The translations under genes and the position numbers were made by a program. 64,000 nucleotides of DNA, taken from NCBI RefSeq assembly GCF_023091745.1, contig NC_068911.1:160938004-161002003 (forward strand), read 5' to 3'. This DNA comes from Budorcas taxicolor. Its lineage: Eukaryota > Chordata > Mammalia > Artiodactyla > Bovidae. The notes beneath the pieces were generated by a model. The model searched no databases. It was not told the DNA's origin and worked only from the letters and a program-made list of their open reading frames with translations. Shown here one piece after another: positions 20,951-32,590 of the stretch. Numbering within the stretch: the stretch's first letter is position 1; each line of letters starts with the position of its first letter.

Positions 20951-22407
20951 CTAATTGTATATAAATACAAAACTTGAAATTATTTTTTTTACCACCTTGA
21001 TATGTTGTTTTATTCCCTCTGATGCTTTTCTTAAATTTTTATTCCATTTATTTAAACTAGAAGATATTTCTCAGACTTGATGCCTGGGAAATGAGGTTGG
21101 GATGTCTACCATGACCCTGGCATCTTTCTGGGAAGTCTACTTTATTCTTTTCATGATACCATACTATCACATTTACAAAATACTTATTTGAAAAGTGTTT
21201 TGAATTTTCAATGAGCTGCAAACTGCTTGAGACAGACACCAAGTGTTATTCATACATATCTCACTTTCATCTAGCAAGAAGACTTTAAATTAGATGGTGC
21301 TGCAGGAATTTATTTATATTTATTCATACATATTCATGTAAACTCTAATAATGGGTGAATCTAGGTAAGCCTGAAATTTTGCCTGAAGTGAGGATAAAAA
21401 TCCTTAAGCTACATATTGTAGCTTGATAACACTCATCTTCGTTCAAAAAAAGATCTCTAAATAGGATGGATGGGAGTTGCATATAAGTAGATGTAAAACA
21501 ATAAATTATTTTAAGGCCCTTTTTTGAAATGAAGCCCAGAAAATGCCAGTGAGTTAGTTTCAATGGAACTAATCAACCTTTTATAGAGTGTAGCAGCATT
21601 TTATTCTGATAACAGTTAGAGTGATCAGTTGTTCTTAGGTATTTCCTAGAAAATGAAAGAACAAGGTACCTGGAAACTTTGCCAAGAACAGTTTGTTAGT
21701 CTTTGAAAGACACAGAGTTTATGAGTGATAAATCAGTACAAAGAATGTCATGAATATACAATTTTGGCTTACGATTTTTCAGAAGTTTTAAAAATATGCT
21801 ATAGGAGTTTTCCCTTTATATATTCACATATCCTTAAATGTGTAATAATTTTATAGGCAATAGATACAATCTGAATCACAGAATTGGAAAGAGACCAGTT
21901 CTCTTCATTTTCAGATGGGAAATTGAAGTCTACAGAGTTCAAAATATTGGCCCAAAGTCATAAGCTAATTATTGATAGAAAAAAAAAATCACAATTTCTG
22001 ACCTCTAATTCCCTGCTTTTGGCTATAGCATACCAAACATGAAGTATTATTAAAGAAAATGTTCTTACTTGTAGTGTTGGTTTGCTTTTCCTATAATAAA
22101 TTTTACCCCAAATGTCACAATGTATGTTACAGGCCCATATATATTCCCTCAGTGATATTCATTTTTGTGATCATTTGCTTGTTCTCCTGTTGTCCTCAAT
22201 AAACTTCTGGGAGGGCAGCAAGTATGTATCCCATCATCTACTGCTGAGTAAATACCAGCTGAAAGCTACTTACTTAGAAGACCAATTTATTACTATTCCC
22301 TGTAATTCAAAGAACTAATGGACTCCACTGGGAAATTCATGCTTTGGGTCCTTCATATAGTTGAAGTTAAGCATGAAGTTAAGCAAAAAGACAGATTCAT
22401 TTGAAGA
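20951..22407. other. Mostly unrecognised; possible MIR remnant near 21,890-21,980
   Basis: AT-rich DNA. The piece 'ttttcagatgggaaattgaag' with 'ggcccaaagtcataagcta' looks like a decayed minus-strand MIR. The rest shows nothing I can support. Confidence 0.45.
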
Positions 22408-22598
22408 CATCTTGTGGCTCAGCTGGTAAAGAATATGCCTGCAGTGAGGGAGACCTGGGTTTGATCCTTGGGTTGGGAAGATCCCCTGGAGAAGGGAACG
22501 GCTACCCACTCCAGTATTCTGGACTGGAGAATTCCATGGACTGTATAGTCCATGGGGTTGCCAAGAGTTGAACATGACTGACTTTCACTTTCACTTTC
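22408..22598 (+). mobile_element. Bov-tA SINE, full unit
   Basis: Head 'ggctcagctggtaaagaata' and body 'ggctacccactccagtattc', ending in a CTTTCA-type tail. Confidence 0.9.
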
Positions 22599-22799
22599 CA
22601 TCCTTTATGGTGCTGGGGCTGGAGCAGCCAGAGACAGGCCAAGGCTGACACCCACCATCCTCATCCTTTCACTTCTCTCTTTCTCTCTTCCCATATTTTT
22701 TACACATGGCTAGCTTTGGGCTTCTTCAGGAATGGAAATTTCAGGATAGTTGAAGTTCTTACATGGTGGGCTCAAGATTCCACAAGCTAGTGTTCCAGT
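22599..22799. other. Unplaced spacer
   Basis: Moderately GC-rich sequence; it resembles an old mammalian repeat but I could not name one. Confidence 0.35.
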
Positions 22800-23775
22800 A
22801 GACAGGAAGTAGAAGCCTTACATGGAACAACTGACTGGTTCAAAATTGGGAAAGGAGTATATCAAGGGTGTACACTGGCTGTATATGTCACCCTGCTTCT
22901 TAAACTTATATGCAGAGTTTATCATGCAAAATGGTAGGCTGGATCACTTGCAAGCTGGAATCAAGTTTACTGGGAGAAATATCAACAAATTGAGATATGC
23001 AGATGATATCACTCAGAAAGTGAAGAGGAACTAAAGAACCTCTTGATGAAGGTGAAGGAGGAGAGTGAAAAATCTGGCTTAAAACTCAACATTCAAAAAG
23101 CTAAGATCATGGCATCTGGTCCCATCATTTCATGGCAAATAGATGGGGAAACAGTGGGAACAGTGACAGACTTTATTTCCTTGGGCTCCAAAATCACTGC
23201 AGATGGTGACTGCAGCATAAAATTAAAAGACGCTTGCTTGTTTGAAGAAAAGCTATGACCAACCTAGAAAGCATATTAAAAAGAAGAGACATCTTCTTTG
23301 CTGACAAAGGTCCATATAGTCAAAGCTATGGTTTTTCCAGTAGTCATGTGTGGATGTGAAAGTTGGACCATAAAGAAGGCTGAGCACTAAAGAACTGATG
23401 CTTTCAAATTATGGTGCTGGAGAAGACTCTTGGGTATCCCTTGAACAGCAAAGAGATCAAACCAGTAAATACTAAAGGAAATCAACCCTGAATACCCATT
23501 GGAAGGACTGATGATAAAGCTGAAGCTCTAATACTCTGGCCTCCTGATGCAAAGAGTCAACTCATTGCAAAAGACATTGATGCTGGGAAAGATTGAGGGC
23601 AGGAGGAGTAGGGGGTGGCAGAAGATAAGATGGTTGGATGGTATCACTGATTCAATGGACTAAAGTCTGAGCAAACTATGGCAGAATGTGAAGGACAGGA
23701 AAGCCTAGTGTGCTGCAGTTCATGAGGTCACTAAAAGTGGAACATGACTCAGCAACTGAACAACAACAACAATAA
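22800..23775 (+). mobile_element. BovB LINE, RT to 3' end, older type
   Basis: RT motif C reads NINKLRYADDITQ with a short deletion after it. Downstream is SGLKLNIQKAKIMASGPI, then the 3' end with a (CAA)n tail at 23,757-23,772. Frames are broken at about 23,034 and 23,258. 'gggaaagattgagggcagg' marks the older state. Confidence 0.92.
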
Positions 23776-24115
23776 GCCTTCAGTGTCTTAAAGCCTGGGC
23801 CCAGAATCTGACACCAATTTTATTATATTTTATTGAGCAATTATTTAGAACCTATCTATTTACAAGAGAAGGGGGATTTTGATTCCATCTTGCTATGGGG
23901 AAAATGAACATATGGGGAGGGAAGACACTGATGATGGTCATTTTCAAGGCCAGCTGCCATTATCTGTTTAGGGTAATCATTTTATTGTTAGTACCTAGCA
24001 CTGTATCCAGCCTGGAGAAGACACTCAAGGAATATTTGTTTAATAAGCAAATAAATGAGAATACTGAATATCAGACTAGTTGGGTAAACTGTACAAGATC
24101 TGACATCTGGTAAAT
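23776..24115. other. No clear feature; possible old repeat at 23,980-24,060
   Basis: 'tagtacctagcactgtatcc' followed by 'tttgtttaataagcaaat' is reminiscent of MIR-type 3' ends, but the match is weak. Confidence 0.4.
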
Positions 24116-24132
24116 GGGGGGGGGGGGGGGGG
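24116..24132 (+). repeat. Poly-G run (17 G)
   Basis: Seventeen uninterrupted G residues. Such a run can form a G-quadruplex and is prone to length errors in assemblies. Confidence 0.95.
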
Positions 24133-24163
24133 ATGAGAAAAAAAAGTGTTTTCACCTGAAACT

Positions 24164-24255
24164 TGGGACTTCTTTCTGGTCCTGTGGTAAGACTTCATCT
24201 TCTAATGCAGGGAGTGTGGGTTTGATTCCTGGTTAAGGAGATAAGATCCCACATG
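24164..24255 (+). mobile_element. tRNA-Glu-derived SINE head (CHR-like) fragment
   Basis: 'gtggtaagacttcatcttc', 'tgcagggagtgtgggtttga' and 'gataagatcccacatgc' match the older cetartiodactyl tRNA-Glu SINEs (CHR type), whose sequence continues into 'cacatgcc' and not the Bov-A body. It is interrupted by a BovB. Confidence 0.55.
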
Positions 24256-25050
24256 CTGTTGTTGTTCAGTTCCTAAGTCATGTCTGACTTTTTGCAACCC
24301 CGTGAACTACAGTGCTCCAGGTTTCCCTGTCCTTCACTATCTCCCGGAGTTTGCTCAAATTCGTGTTCATTGAGTCAGTGATGCTATCTAACCATCCCAT
24401 CCTCTGATGCCCCATTTTCCTCCTGCCCTCAATCTTTCACAGCATCAGGGTCTTTTCCAATGATTTGGCTCTCGCATCAGGTGGCCAAAGTATTGGAGCT
24501 TCAGCTTCAGTTTTAGTCCTTTCCATGAATATTCAGGATTAATTTCCTTTAGGATTGACTGGTTGGATTCCAAGGGACTCTGAAGAATCTTCTCCAGCAC
24601 CATAATTTGAAAGCATCAATTCTTTGGTGCTCAGGCTTCTTTATGGTCCAACCTTCACATCACTTTGTCAGCTCTGCTTTTTAATATGCTAAGTTTGTCA
24701 TAGCTCTTCTTCCAAGGAGCAAGTGTCTTTTAATTTAATGGCTGTAGTCACCATCCATAGTGATTTTGGAGCCCAAGACAATAAAATATGTCACTGTTTC
24801 CACTTTCTCCTCTTCTATTTGCCAGGAAGTGATGAGACCAAATGCCATGATCTTAGTTTTTTGAATGCTGAGTTTTTAGGCTGCCTTTTCACTCTCCTCT
24901 TTCATTCTCATCGAGAGGCTCTTTAGTTCCTCTTCACCTTCTGCCATTAAAGTGGTATCATCTGCATATCTGAGGCTGTTGATATTTCTCCAGGCAATCT
25001 TAATTCTAGCTTGTGAGTCATTCAGCCTGGCATTTTGCAAGATATACTCT
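24256..25050 (-). mobile_element. BovB LINE, 3' 0.8 kb, older type
   Basis: The minus strand runs from a (CAA)-type tail, seen as GTTGTTGTT at 24,257, to the RT motif NSLRYADDTTLMAEGEEELK (24,876-25,058). Confidence 0.92.
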
Positions 25051-25534
25051 GTGGCCAAGAAAACAAAACATAAAACAGAAGCAATATTGTAACAAACTCA
25101 ATAAAGTCTTTAAAAATGGTTCCCATCAAAAAATCTTTTAAAAAATCTAATGCTGTTTTCATGACATTGCACTATACAAATAAGTGGTCAGTGACGTGAG
25201 CATGGATAATCTGAAAGAGTTTAGAGGCATTCCTGGGAGATAAAGCCTTGAGCCAGGATTATTGTTAGACTGTCCAGCACAGGAATGGACTAGAAGGAGG
25301 CATGGAGACAACAAAGGTGTTAGGAAACACTTAGCACAATACTCTTTTTCAACTCTTCTCCCACCAGAATTAGTATTATTGGCACAAACTGTCAAATTCC
25401 TTTCAATGGTTTCCCCTTCAAAGGAAATTAATGAGATATTATATATTGGAAATGATTCAGATCTTCTGACTGAAGCCTGGCAAAAACATTATTCTCCACT
25501 AGTGAAGGTGGCAGGAAATTCATATATTAATGTG
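25051..25534. other. No recognised gene
   Basis: Anonymous sequence. Its frames are antisense or cross into the neighbouring SINE. Confidence 0.5.
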
Positions 25535-25723
25535 CCGTGTGTAAAGTCACTTCGGTCATGTCCAGCTCCTTGTGACCCCGTGGACTGCAGCCCACCAGGC
25601 TCCTTTGTCCATGGAATTCTCCAGGCAAGAATACTGGAGTGGGTTGCCATCCCCTTCTTCGAAGGATCTTCCTGATCCAATTCAGATCTCCCTCATTGCA
25701 GGCCTGAGCCACCTAAGCCACCA
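25535..25723 (-). mobile_element. Bov-tA SINE
   Basis: Minus-strand Bov-tA: body 'gtgaccccgtggactgcagc' and head 'cctgagccacctaagccacc'. A Bov-A2 is inserted at its head end. Confidence 0.9.
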
Positions 25724-25734
25724 GGGACGCCCCT

Positions 25735-26013
25735 GCTGCTGCTACTGCTGCTAAGTCACTTCAATCATGTCCGACTCTGTGGACCCCATAGACAGCAGCC
25801 CACTAGGCTCCACCATCCCTGGGATTCTCCAGGCAAGAACACTGGAGTGGGTTGCCATTTTCTTCTCCAATGCATGAAAGTGAAAAGTGAAAGTGAAGTT
25901 GCTCAGTCATGTCTGACTCTTCGCGACCCCATGGACTGCAGCCTACCGGGCTCCTCCATCCATGGGATTTTCCAGGCAGGAGTACTGGAGTGGGGTGCCA
26001 TTGCCTTCTCCAA
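25735..26013 (-). mobile_element. Bov-A2 SINE (dimer of Bov-A)
   Basis: Two Bov-A units are joined by the linker 'aaagtgaaaagtgaaagtga', with a (CTG)n tail complement at the left. The flanks GGGACGCCCCT (25,724-25,734) and GGGATGCCCCT (26,014-26,024) form an 11-bp target-site duplication with one CpG transition. Confidence 0.92.
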
Positions 26014-26024
26014 GGGATGCCCCT

Positions 26025-27127
26025 ACTTGTCTGTAAACAAACCTGGACTCCACAGGGGAGGAAAGTGTATTATGCAATATTCTCAAATGTGATGCAGCGC
26101 TTGGGATTGCCTGTGCAGAATTTCCCAACTCATTAAAATCTGGAAATGTAAGAGACTTTTCTAAAAAACCTGTCCTTGAAAAATTTCCAGCCCAGTTTGT
26201 AAATATATTTCATTCTGTGCAACTTTCAGCTTCATGAGCATTTGATCAAGCCATATTTACTCCCGGGAGATTATCACATGGCCAGTAAGCCTTCGCTTTT
26301 GTCATCATGTCTTTTGTTGAGGATTTGAGAATGATGAAGAAATTTTAAGGGACCAGGGCTTGTAAATCACCACATATGACACTTTAAAACATCGTCTGAA
26401 TGTCATGCCAGAATCTTTACAAAATGCAAGAGTTAATCTCCATGAATAGCAGGATTACTTGGGGATAAAGGTCTGACAATGTTGTTCCAGTTCACTCAAG
26501 CAGAAACTCCTGTTGCCCTAAGCATCAACTGGGGAGCATTTTAACTGAAGCATTTATGTTTACTGATTATGTGCAGATGCACCTATGGGAAGAATAGAGT
26601 CCAGTGTCCCTGATTGGAACCTTGAAGGCCAATGTGTGCTCTAGCATATTTGTAAACTACTTTCACCCCTAATTCACAATCCAGTTTTGTTCAAAGACCA
26701 ACCTATAAAATTCCAGGTTTAGATTTTTTTTTTTTCCCCCAGCAAAGCAATACCCACTGGGGCATCAGCTGTCTTCTATAGCTAAAGAACAAGAAAACAC
26801 AGGAGGCTGATTTCAGTGAGGCAGGTGGATCCTGACTAAATGATCCACCCTCACCTTGAATGCAGTTTCAGATATTTCCAATAGCTGCCTGAGATAGTCT
26901 TAATATCTGTACTGACATGAATGGGATATCTCAGGAAAACAAACTGCTGACCAACACAGAATAGTTTTCAGCACAGATGGTCCCACAGAATTGCTTGTTG
27001 AGTCAACAATGATAAAACATCACACCCTGCACGTCATTGTTGGAAGACCAGACACAAACGTTTATGCTCCACACTGAAAAGTTTGCTCATATCACAGCAG
27101 CTAAGCCTAGGCACTGCTGCTCCAACT
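26025..27127. other. 1.1 kb without recognised gene or repeat
   Basis: Possibly single-copy DNA with a T/C run near 26,728-26,741. No coding frame with recognisable features was seen. Confidence 0.5.
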
Positions 27128-27136
27128 TTTCTTGGT

Positions 27137-27327
27137 CATTTTTGTTGTTCAGTCGCTAAGTTGTGTTCGACTGTTTGTGGCCCAATGGACTGCAGTAGGC
27201 CAGGCTTCCCTGTCCTTCAGTATTTCCCAGAGTTTGCTCAGATTCATGTCCATTGAGTTGGTGATGCTTTCTGACAGTCTCATCCTCTGCTGCCCCCTTC
27301 TCCTTTTGCCTTCAATATTTTCCAGCA
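27137..27327 (-). mobile_element. BovB 3'-end fragment with target-site duplication
   Basis: Only the last 190 bp of BovB are present. They are flanked by the perfect 9-bp duplication TTTCTTGGT at 27,128-27,136 and 27,328-27,336. It is a severely 5'-truncated insertion with an old CAA-type tail. Confidence 0.92.
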
Positions 27328-27336
27328 TTTCTTGGT

Positions 27337-28806
27337 AATAGGGATGCTTTTTAGTTTGTATAGAAAGAATTCAGAAGAAATATTCCCACTCATTTATGGA
27401 AACAATTTTTCATTAATATGCAAACTTTAATAAATAATTGTATACAATTTTAACAGGTAGATGTGACTTTAAACTGTATTCTGTGATCATAACACAGGGG
27501 GATAAATTCCTTTTATTTACTCAGTCAACAAATATTTATTCAGCATCTAGTCCATACTCACTGTGTTGTTATAATTGCTGAAAGCTACATAGTGAAAAAG
27601 ATACAGTGCAAGGGTTTATAATCTAATTAATCATTAGATGGGTTATAAATTTAAAATTAAACCTTTCTGATGACTTTATAAAGTTATCTTGCACATATTC
27701 TATCTTGTGATACTCATGACCACCTAGTGATCTTAGTAAAACAGATCTAATTCACATGTTTACAGATGAGGAAAGAAAAAGAAATTAACCATTAGGTGAT
27801 CTCAGAAATGGAACCAAGTTTTAGTTTTGTTTAAAAAAATTTTCAACATTAATCCTTTTAATTACCAGAAGAGATAATTATATTACTCTAGGTTCCACAA
27901 AAAATGTCTTACTTTTTTCAGACATAATTATTTTAAGCAACTCTTTTTTTATTCTAAAGGTAAAATATCTTACTAAAAATTGATAATATTGCAGAACAAG
28001 CATATTTCATAGACTCTGTCATTTCTATAGCTATTAATCATAGATTTTAAAAAAATTTTAAAATTACCTTTATTGAGATTTAACACATAGATAATATAAT
28101 ACTCTTTTAAAGAATAAAATTTAATGCATTTTGGCAAGTGTGTACATAAACATCTAACCACATCTCAAATCAAAGTCTAATATAAAGGACACAGATTTTA
28201 ATCTTTGAGTTTTCCCACTATCCTCTCTTGGACTTGAACTCAGTCCTTGAATGTAGGTTTCTGGGGACCCCGGGGAGCCAGATGTGGGGGTGCAGTTGAC
28301 TCAGTACAGCCAGTCTGAGGCATTTCAGCTCTAACTCTACTTCCTTTCCACATTGCCCCTTGACTGGGCCCCCTGCTTCAAAGCCCACTGTGGTAGATGG
28401 CAAAACAAGACCCTCTGGGGAAAGTGCAGGGCAACATTTTTATCCTAAATGCCTTCAGGGAGGAAAACCCTTTAACTTTTTTTTCTGGGTCCATGTTCTT
28501 ATTTCTTCAGACTTTTTCCCCCTCACTTTCTCATTACTTTATACATTATCAGAGAAAGCATCTCTTTCATCTGAATAACTCTGGTTACCCATTGCTTAAA
28601 AGATGAATGTTCTCATGCTACCTTTTTCTGTTTGGAGACATAGACAATTTTAGATAGGGAGACCGTTGGTAACTGGGGTGATATTTCTGCCAAACATAAC
28701 TGAAAATATACCTGTAGGTAAGAGGTTTAGAATGCAACTGCTAACTCATCATCAGGAAGCTGTTCTGCAAAGTATTCCTACATGAAAATGGGAATTACAG
28801 TCTTTT
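27337..28806. other. Mostly unplaced; decayed old repeats likely
   Basis: A minus-strand MIR-like piece ('tttacagatgaggaaagaaa') lies near 27,700-27,830. An old L1 3' UTR-like piece ('cctttattgagatttaacac') lies near 28,045-28,200. The GC-richer segment 28,240-28,450 has frames on both strands but no recognised domain. Confidence 0.45.
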
Positions 28807-28818
28807 ACCTGAGACGTC

Positions 28819-29034
28819 TATGTGGCTCATCTGGTAAAGAATCCGCCTGCAATGCAGGAGACCTGGGTTAAATCCCTGGGTTGAGAAGACCCCTTTCCCC
28901 TGGGCTAGGAAAATCCCCTGGAGAAAGGGCAAGCTACCCACTCCAGTATTCTTGCCTGGAGAATTCCATGGACTGTATTGTCCATGGGGTTGCAAAGAGT
29001 CAGACACGACTGAGTGACTTCTATCTTCACTTTC
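28819..29034 (+). mobile_element. Bov-tA SINE with target-site duplication
   Basis: A full unit with a short internal duplication near 28,885-28,925, where the 'cccctgg' part is doubled. Flanks ACCTGAGACGTC (28,807-28,818) and ACCTGAGATGTC (29,035-29,046) form a 12-bp duplication with one CpG change. Confidence 0.92.
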
Positions 29035-29046
29035 ACCTGAGATGTC

Positions 29047-29699
29047 AAATGAAAGTAACATGAGAGTCATCTTAGATGACTCAAAAGAAAAATCACCCTG
29101 CAAACATAAGGAAGTCAATCAGGAACAAATAGCATTTCTATAATAGCAGCATTTGTCACTTAAGTAAGCAACATGAAAGTGCTGCCTGTCCTTCCCTATG
29201 TGTGAAGATAAGATATTTCTGCTTTTGCAAACATGCAGTGCCGCTCCTTGATGAAAAGCAAATGAGGAAAACATTGACTATGGCATGCATTCATGCCACA
29301 TTGAAATGGATGTTACTTACTAGTGAGCTAGGTGTGGGAAATTCATATGTGAAGTATGAAAATAAAAAAACCTTTTTTTGCTTCATTATAAAACACACTA
29401 AACTCATCAAGGAATTGTTTCCAGAGATGTGTCAAGCTGTGGACTGAGCAATTGAAAAGAGAATTAAGAGAGTAAAAATAGCAGAGGTGATATTCTTCAT
29501 TTAAGAAGAGACCATGAATAAAATAGAAGCAATAGAAAGGAAGGTCTCTTTGAAATTTGTTACTTGGACTTGAAGAATTAGAACTTTTCCTTCCAATTAG
29601 CTACCTGAGATATAGTTCACCTATGTTTTCAAGTAATACGATAGGCTCCTTAAATCATAACTGATAGCTTTAACATTTAAAAGCAGTATAGGGAAACTT
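29047..29699. other. No recognised feature
   Basis: Anonymous AT-rich sequence. Confidence 0.5.
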
Positions 29700-29802
29700 T
29701 ATATAAACATAAGTAAATGTACGTAAGTATATAAAACATATTTAAATGCACAAATACATGAATATGTATGTACATATATATACATAAAAATATATATATG
29801 GA
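29700..29802. repeat. AT-rich low complexity (TATA/ACAT units)
   Basis: Imperfect TA, ATGT and ACAT repeats directly before a BovB insertion. Confidence 0.7.
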
Positions 29803-30557
29803 TGTGTGCCAAAGAATGCTCAAACTACTGCACAATTGTACTCATCTCACATGCTAACAAAGTAACGCTCAAAATTCTCCAAGCCGGGCTTCAACAGTAT
29901 GAGAACTGTGAACTTCCAGATGTTCAAGCTGGTTTTAGAAAAGGAAGAGGAACCAGAGATCAAATTGCCAACATCTGTTGGACTATCAAAAAAGCAAGAG
30001 AGTTCCAGAAAAATATCTATTTCTGCTTTATTGACTATGCCAAAGCCTTTGACTGTGTGGATCACCACAAACTGTGGAAAATTCTTCAAGAGATGGGAAT
30101 ACCAGTTCACCTGATCTGCCTCTTGAGAAGTCTGTATGCAGGTCAGGAAGAAACAGTTAGAACTGGATATGGGACAACAGACTGGTTCCAAATAGGGAAA
30201 GGAGTACATCAAGTCTGTATATTGTCATCCTGCTTATTTAATTTATATGCAGAGTACATCATGAGAAACGCTGGGCTGGAGGAAGCACAAGCTGGAATCA
30301 AGATTGGCTGGAGAAATATCAATAACCTCAGATATGCAGATGACACCACCCTTATGGCAGAAAGTGAAGAGAAGCTAAAAAGCCTCTTGATGAAAGTGAA
30401 AGAGGAGAGTGAAAAAGTTGGCTTAAAGCTCAACATTCAGAAAACGAAGATCATGGCATCTGGTCCCATCACTTCATGGGAAATAGATGGGGAAATAGTG
30501 GAAACAGTGGCAAATTTTCTTTTCTTGGGCTCCAAAATGACTGTGGGCGATGACTAG
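29802..30557 (+). pseudogene. BovB reverse transcriptase fragment, longest intact RT frame in the window (251 codons)
   Basis: The frame includes motif A (FCFIDYAKAFDCVDH, about residues 77-91), motif B (KGVHQVCILSSCLFN, with Val where the near full-length copy has Gly), and motif C (NINNLRYADDTTLMAE, about residues 176-191). The first ATG lies two bases outside the BovB boundary, so the start is fortuitous. It ends at a TAG in place of a codon present in other copies. The endonuclease and N-terminal RT are missing, so no active enzyme is expected. Confidence 0.88.
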
Positions 30558-31125
30558 AGCCGCAAAATGAAAAGATGCTTGCTCCTTGAAGGAAAAGCTA
30601 TGACAAACCTAGACAGCATATTAAACACAAAGACATCACTTTGCTGAGAAAAGTCCATAGAGTCAAAGCTATGGCTTTTCCAATAGTCATGTATAGATGT
30701 GAGAGTTGTACCGTAAAGAAGGCTGAGAGCCAAAGAATTGATGCTTTCAAAACTGTGGAGCTAGAGAAGATTCTTGAAAGTCCCTTAGAGAACAAAGGAA
30801 TCAAGCCAGTCAGTCCAAAAGGATATCAACCCTAAATAGTCTTTTAAAGGACTGATGCTAAAGCTGCATTACTTTGGCCACTGGATGCAAAAAGCCAACT
30901 CACTGGAAAAGTGAGAAAGATTTTTCACTGGGAAAACCTTTGGGAAAAATTGAGGGCAGGAGAAGAAGAGGGCTACAGTGGATGAGACAGTTAGATAGCA
31001 TCACTGACTTAATGAACATGAATTTGAGCAATCTCCAGGAGAGAGTGAAGAACAGGGAGGCCTGGAGTGCTTGCTGCAGTCCATGGGGTCACAAAGAGTA
31101 GCGCACAACTTAGTGACTGAAGAGC
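29806..31125 (+). mobile_element. BovB LINE with long RT frame, older type
   Basis: A 5'-truncated copy spans RT to the 3' end. The 3' end beyond 30,560 is more diverged. It sits in the older state ('attgagggcagg'). Confidence 0.92.
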
Positions 31126-31129
31126 GACA

Positions 31130-31805
31130 ATTGTACTACTGAATAGAAACTTGCCGTAGAAAACTGCCTGTGCACATTGAGGGCTGCTGTGGGGCAAAAT
31201 ACTGTATGTGGAATTTGGGGAAAGCCTCATAGGCACATGCTAGATTTAGGGTTTATATGAACATCAAGACACATTCTTGATACTCTGGAGAATTCTGTAA
31301 GCCTGAGAAGAACAGGCAACATTCAGGCAGCCCATTTTCTTGGTATTTGAGATTCCAAGAACTCATTAATTTTTCTCTGGTCTTAGTGGATACACATAAA
31401 AAAAACACCTGGTTCCCTACGTAAGAGGATCATCTTCCAAGAATCCAGCTTGGAAGGCTGTGGAATATACTTCCAAATACAAGTCTAGATGGGAGAGTGA
31501 TAAATGATGGTAACAAGTCATTTCAGCCACATGCTGAAATTGTGCAGAGCAAAACTCTGGAAGAACCTCTCAAGGAAACCAAGTCCTGGAGCCATAAAAT
31601 GTTGGACAGCAGACATTAAGCACAAATTCCAATGGCCGAACAAATAAGCAATGCGTCTGGGCCCTTTTCTTTAATTTTCTTCCTCACACCTTGGAGGTAT
31701 TAGACATAATATGATGGAAAAAGAAAGAGCAAGGAGGAATAATTCAAGAAAGAAAAGGCACATTCTTGTCTGTGATGTAAATGAGAGTGACGCTTGGACC
31801 AGATC
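31130..31805. other. No recognised gene or repeat
   Basis: Anonymous sequence between BovB and an inverted L1. Confidence 0.5.
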
Positions 31806-32205
31806 CTTTTTTTTAGGTTTAATTTTTGAATGGAGGATACTTGCTTTACAATGCTGTGTTAGTTTCTGCTGTACAGCTGTGCAAATCAGCTGTATCTCTA
31901 CATATATCTTTTCCCTCTTAAGCCTTCCTTCCACCTTCTACCCATCATACCCCTCTAGGTCGTCACAGAGCACCATGCTGAGCTCCCTTTTGTATACAGC
32001 AACTCCCACTAGCTATTTTACATATATATATTCTTATATTTATATAATTTATATTTACAAATATATATATATTAATGGTACTCTCTCAATTCGTCCCGCC
32101 GCCCCCCCCCCCCCCCCCGCGCCTCCCCACCCCCCACCCCCCACCCCCCCGCCCCACCCCCGACGGCTATGTCCGCAAATCAGTTCTCTACATCTGCATC
32201 TTGGC
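31806..32205 (-). mobile_element. L1 3' UTR, sense part of a 5'-inverted insertion
   Basis: The antisense L1 3' UTR is present: 'ggaggatacttgctttacaa', 'gtcgtcacagagcaccatg' and 'caactcccactagctatttt'. It contains a C-rich tract at 32,093-32,161. It meets plus-strand L1 at about 32,205. Confidence 0.85.
32093..32161 (+). repeat. C-rich tract with a 17-C run
   Basis: C17 at 32,102-32,118 is followed by CCCCACCCCCC-type runs. The minus strand has at least five G runs of four or more, a strong G-quadruplex candidate. It replaces the pyrimidine-rich part of the L1 3' UTR. Confidence 0.93.
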
Positions 32206-32377
32206 CCACTGGTCAGAATGGCCATTATCAAAAAATCTACAAACAATAAATGCTGGAGAGGTTGTGGAGAAAAGGGAACCCTCTAGCACAGCTGGTGGGA
32301 ATGTAAATTCATACAGCCACTATGGAAAACTTAGTGGAGTTTCCTTAAAAAAAAAACTGGGAATAAAACTATAATGC
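32206..32377 (+). mobile_element. L1 ORF2 C-terminal region, inverted part (left piece)
   Basis: Plus-strand L1: 'agaatggccattatcaaaaa', 'aaacaataaatgctggagag' and 'gtgggaatgtaaattcatac'. It is opposite in orientation to 31,806-32,205. It is interrupted by a SINE and resumes at 32,591. Confidence 0.88.
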
Positions 32378-32590
32378 CTGTGCATGCTAAGTAGCTTCAG
32401 TCATGTCCAGCTCTTTGTGACCCCATGGACTTTAGCCCACCAGGGTCGTCTGTCAATGGGACTCTCCAGGTGAGAATATTGGAGTGAGTTGCCATGCTGT
32501 TCTCCAGGGCATCTTTCCAACCCAGGGATTGAACCAGTGTCTCCTGCGGCTCCTGCATTTCAGGAAGATTCTTTACCTTGACGAGAAGGC
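32378..32590 (-). mobile_element. Bov-tA SINE nested in L1
   Basis: Minus-strand body and head ('aggaagattctttaccttg'). The L1 text joins across it: 'ggaataaaact' on the left, 'aaaactgctatatgacc' on the right. Confidence 0.9.

Noticed and set aside
29831..31138. CAATTGTACT near both ends of the BovB at 29,806 as a target-site duplication
   Set aside because: The left copy lies inside BovB sequence (a variant of the conserved CACAATTGCACTC), so the match is coincidental.
31711..32286. 191-codon plus-strand frame with a poly-Pro/His section
   Set aside because: The proline run is the translation of the C-rich tract and the rest is antisense L1. It is not a proline-rich protein.
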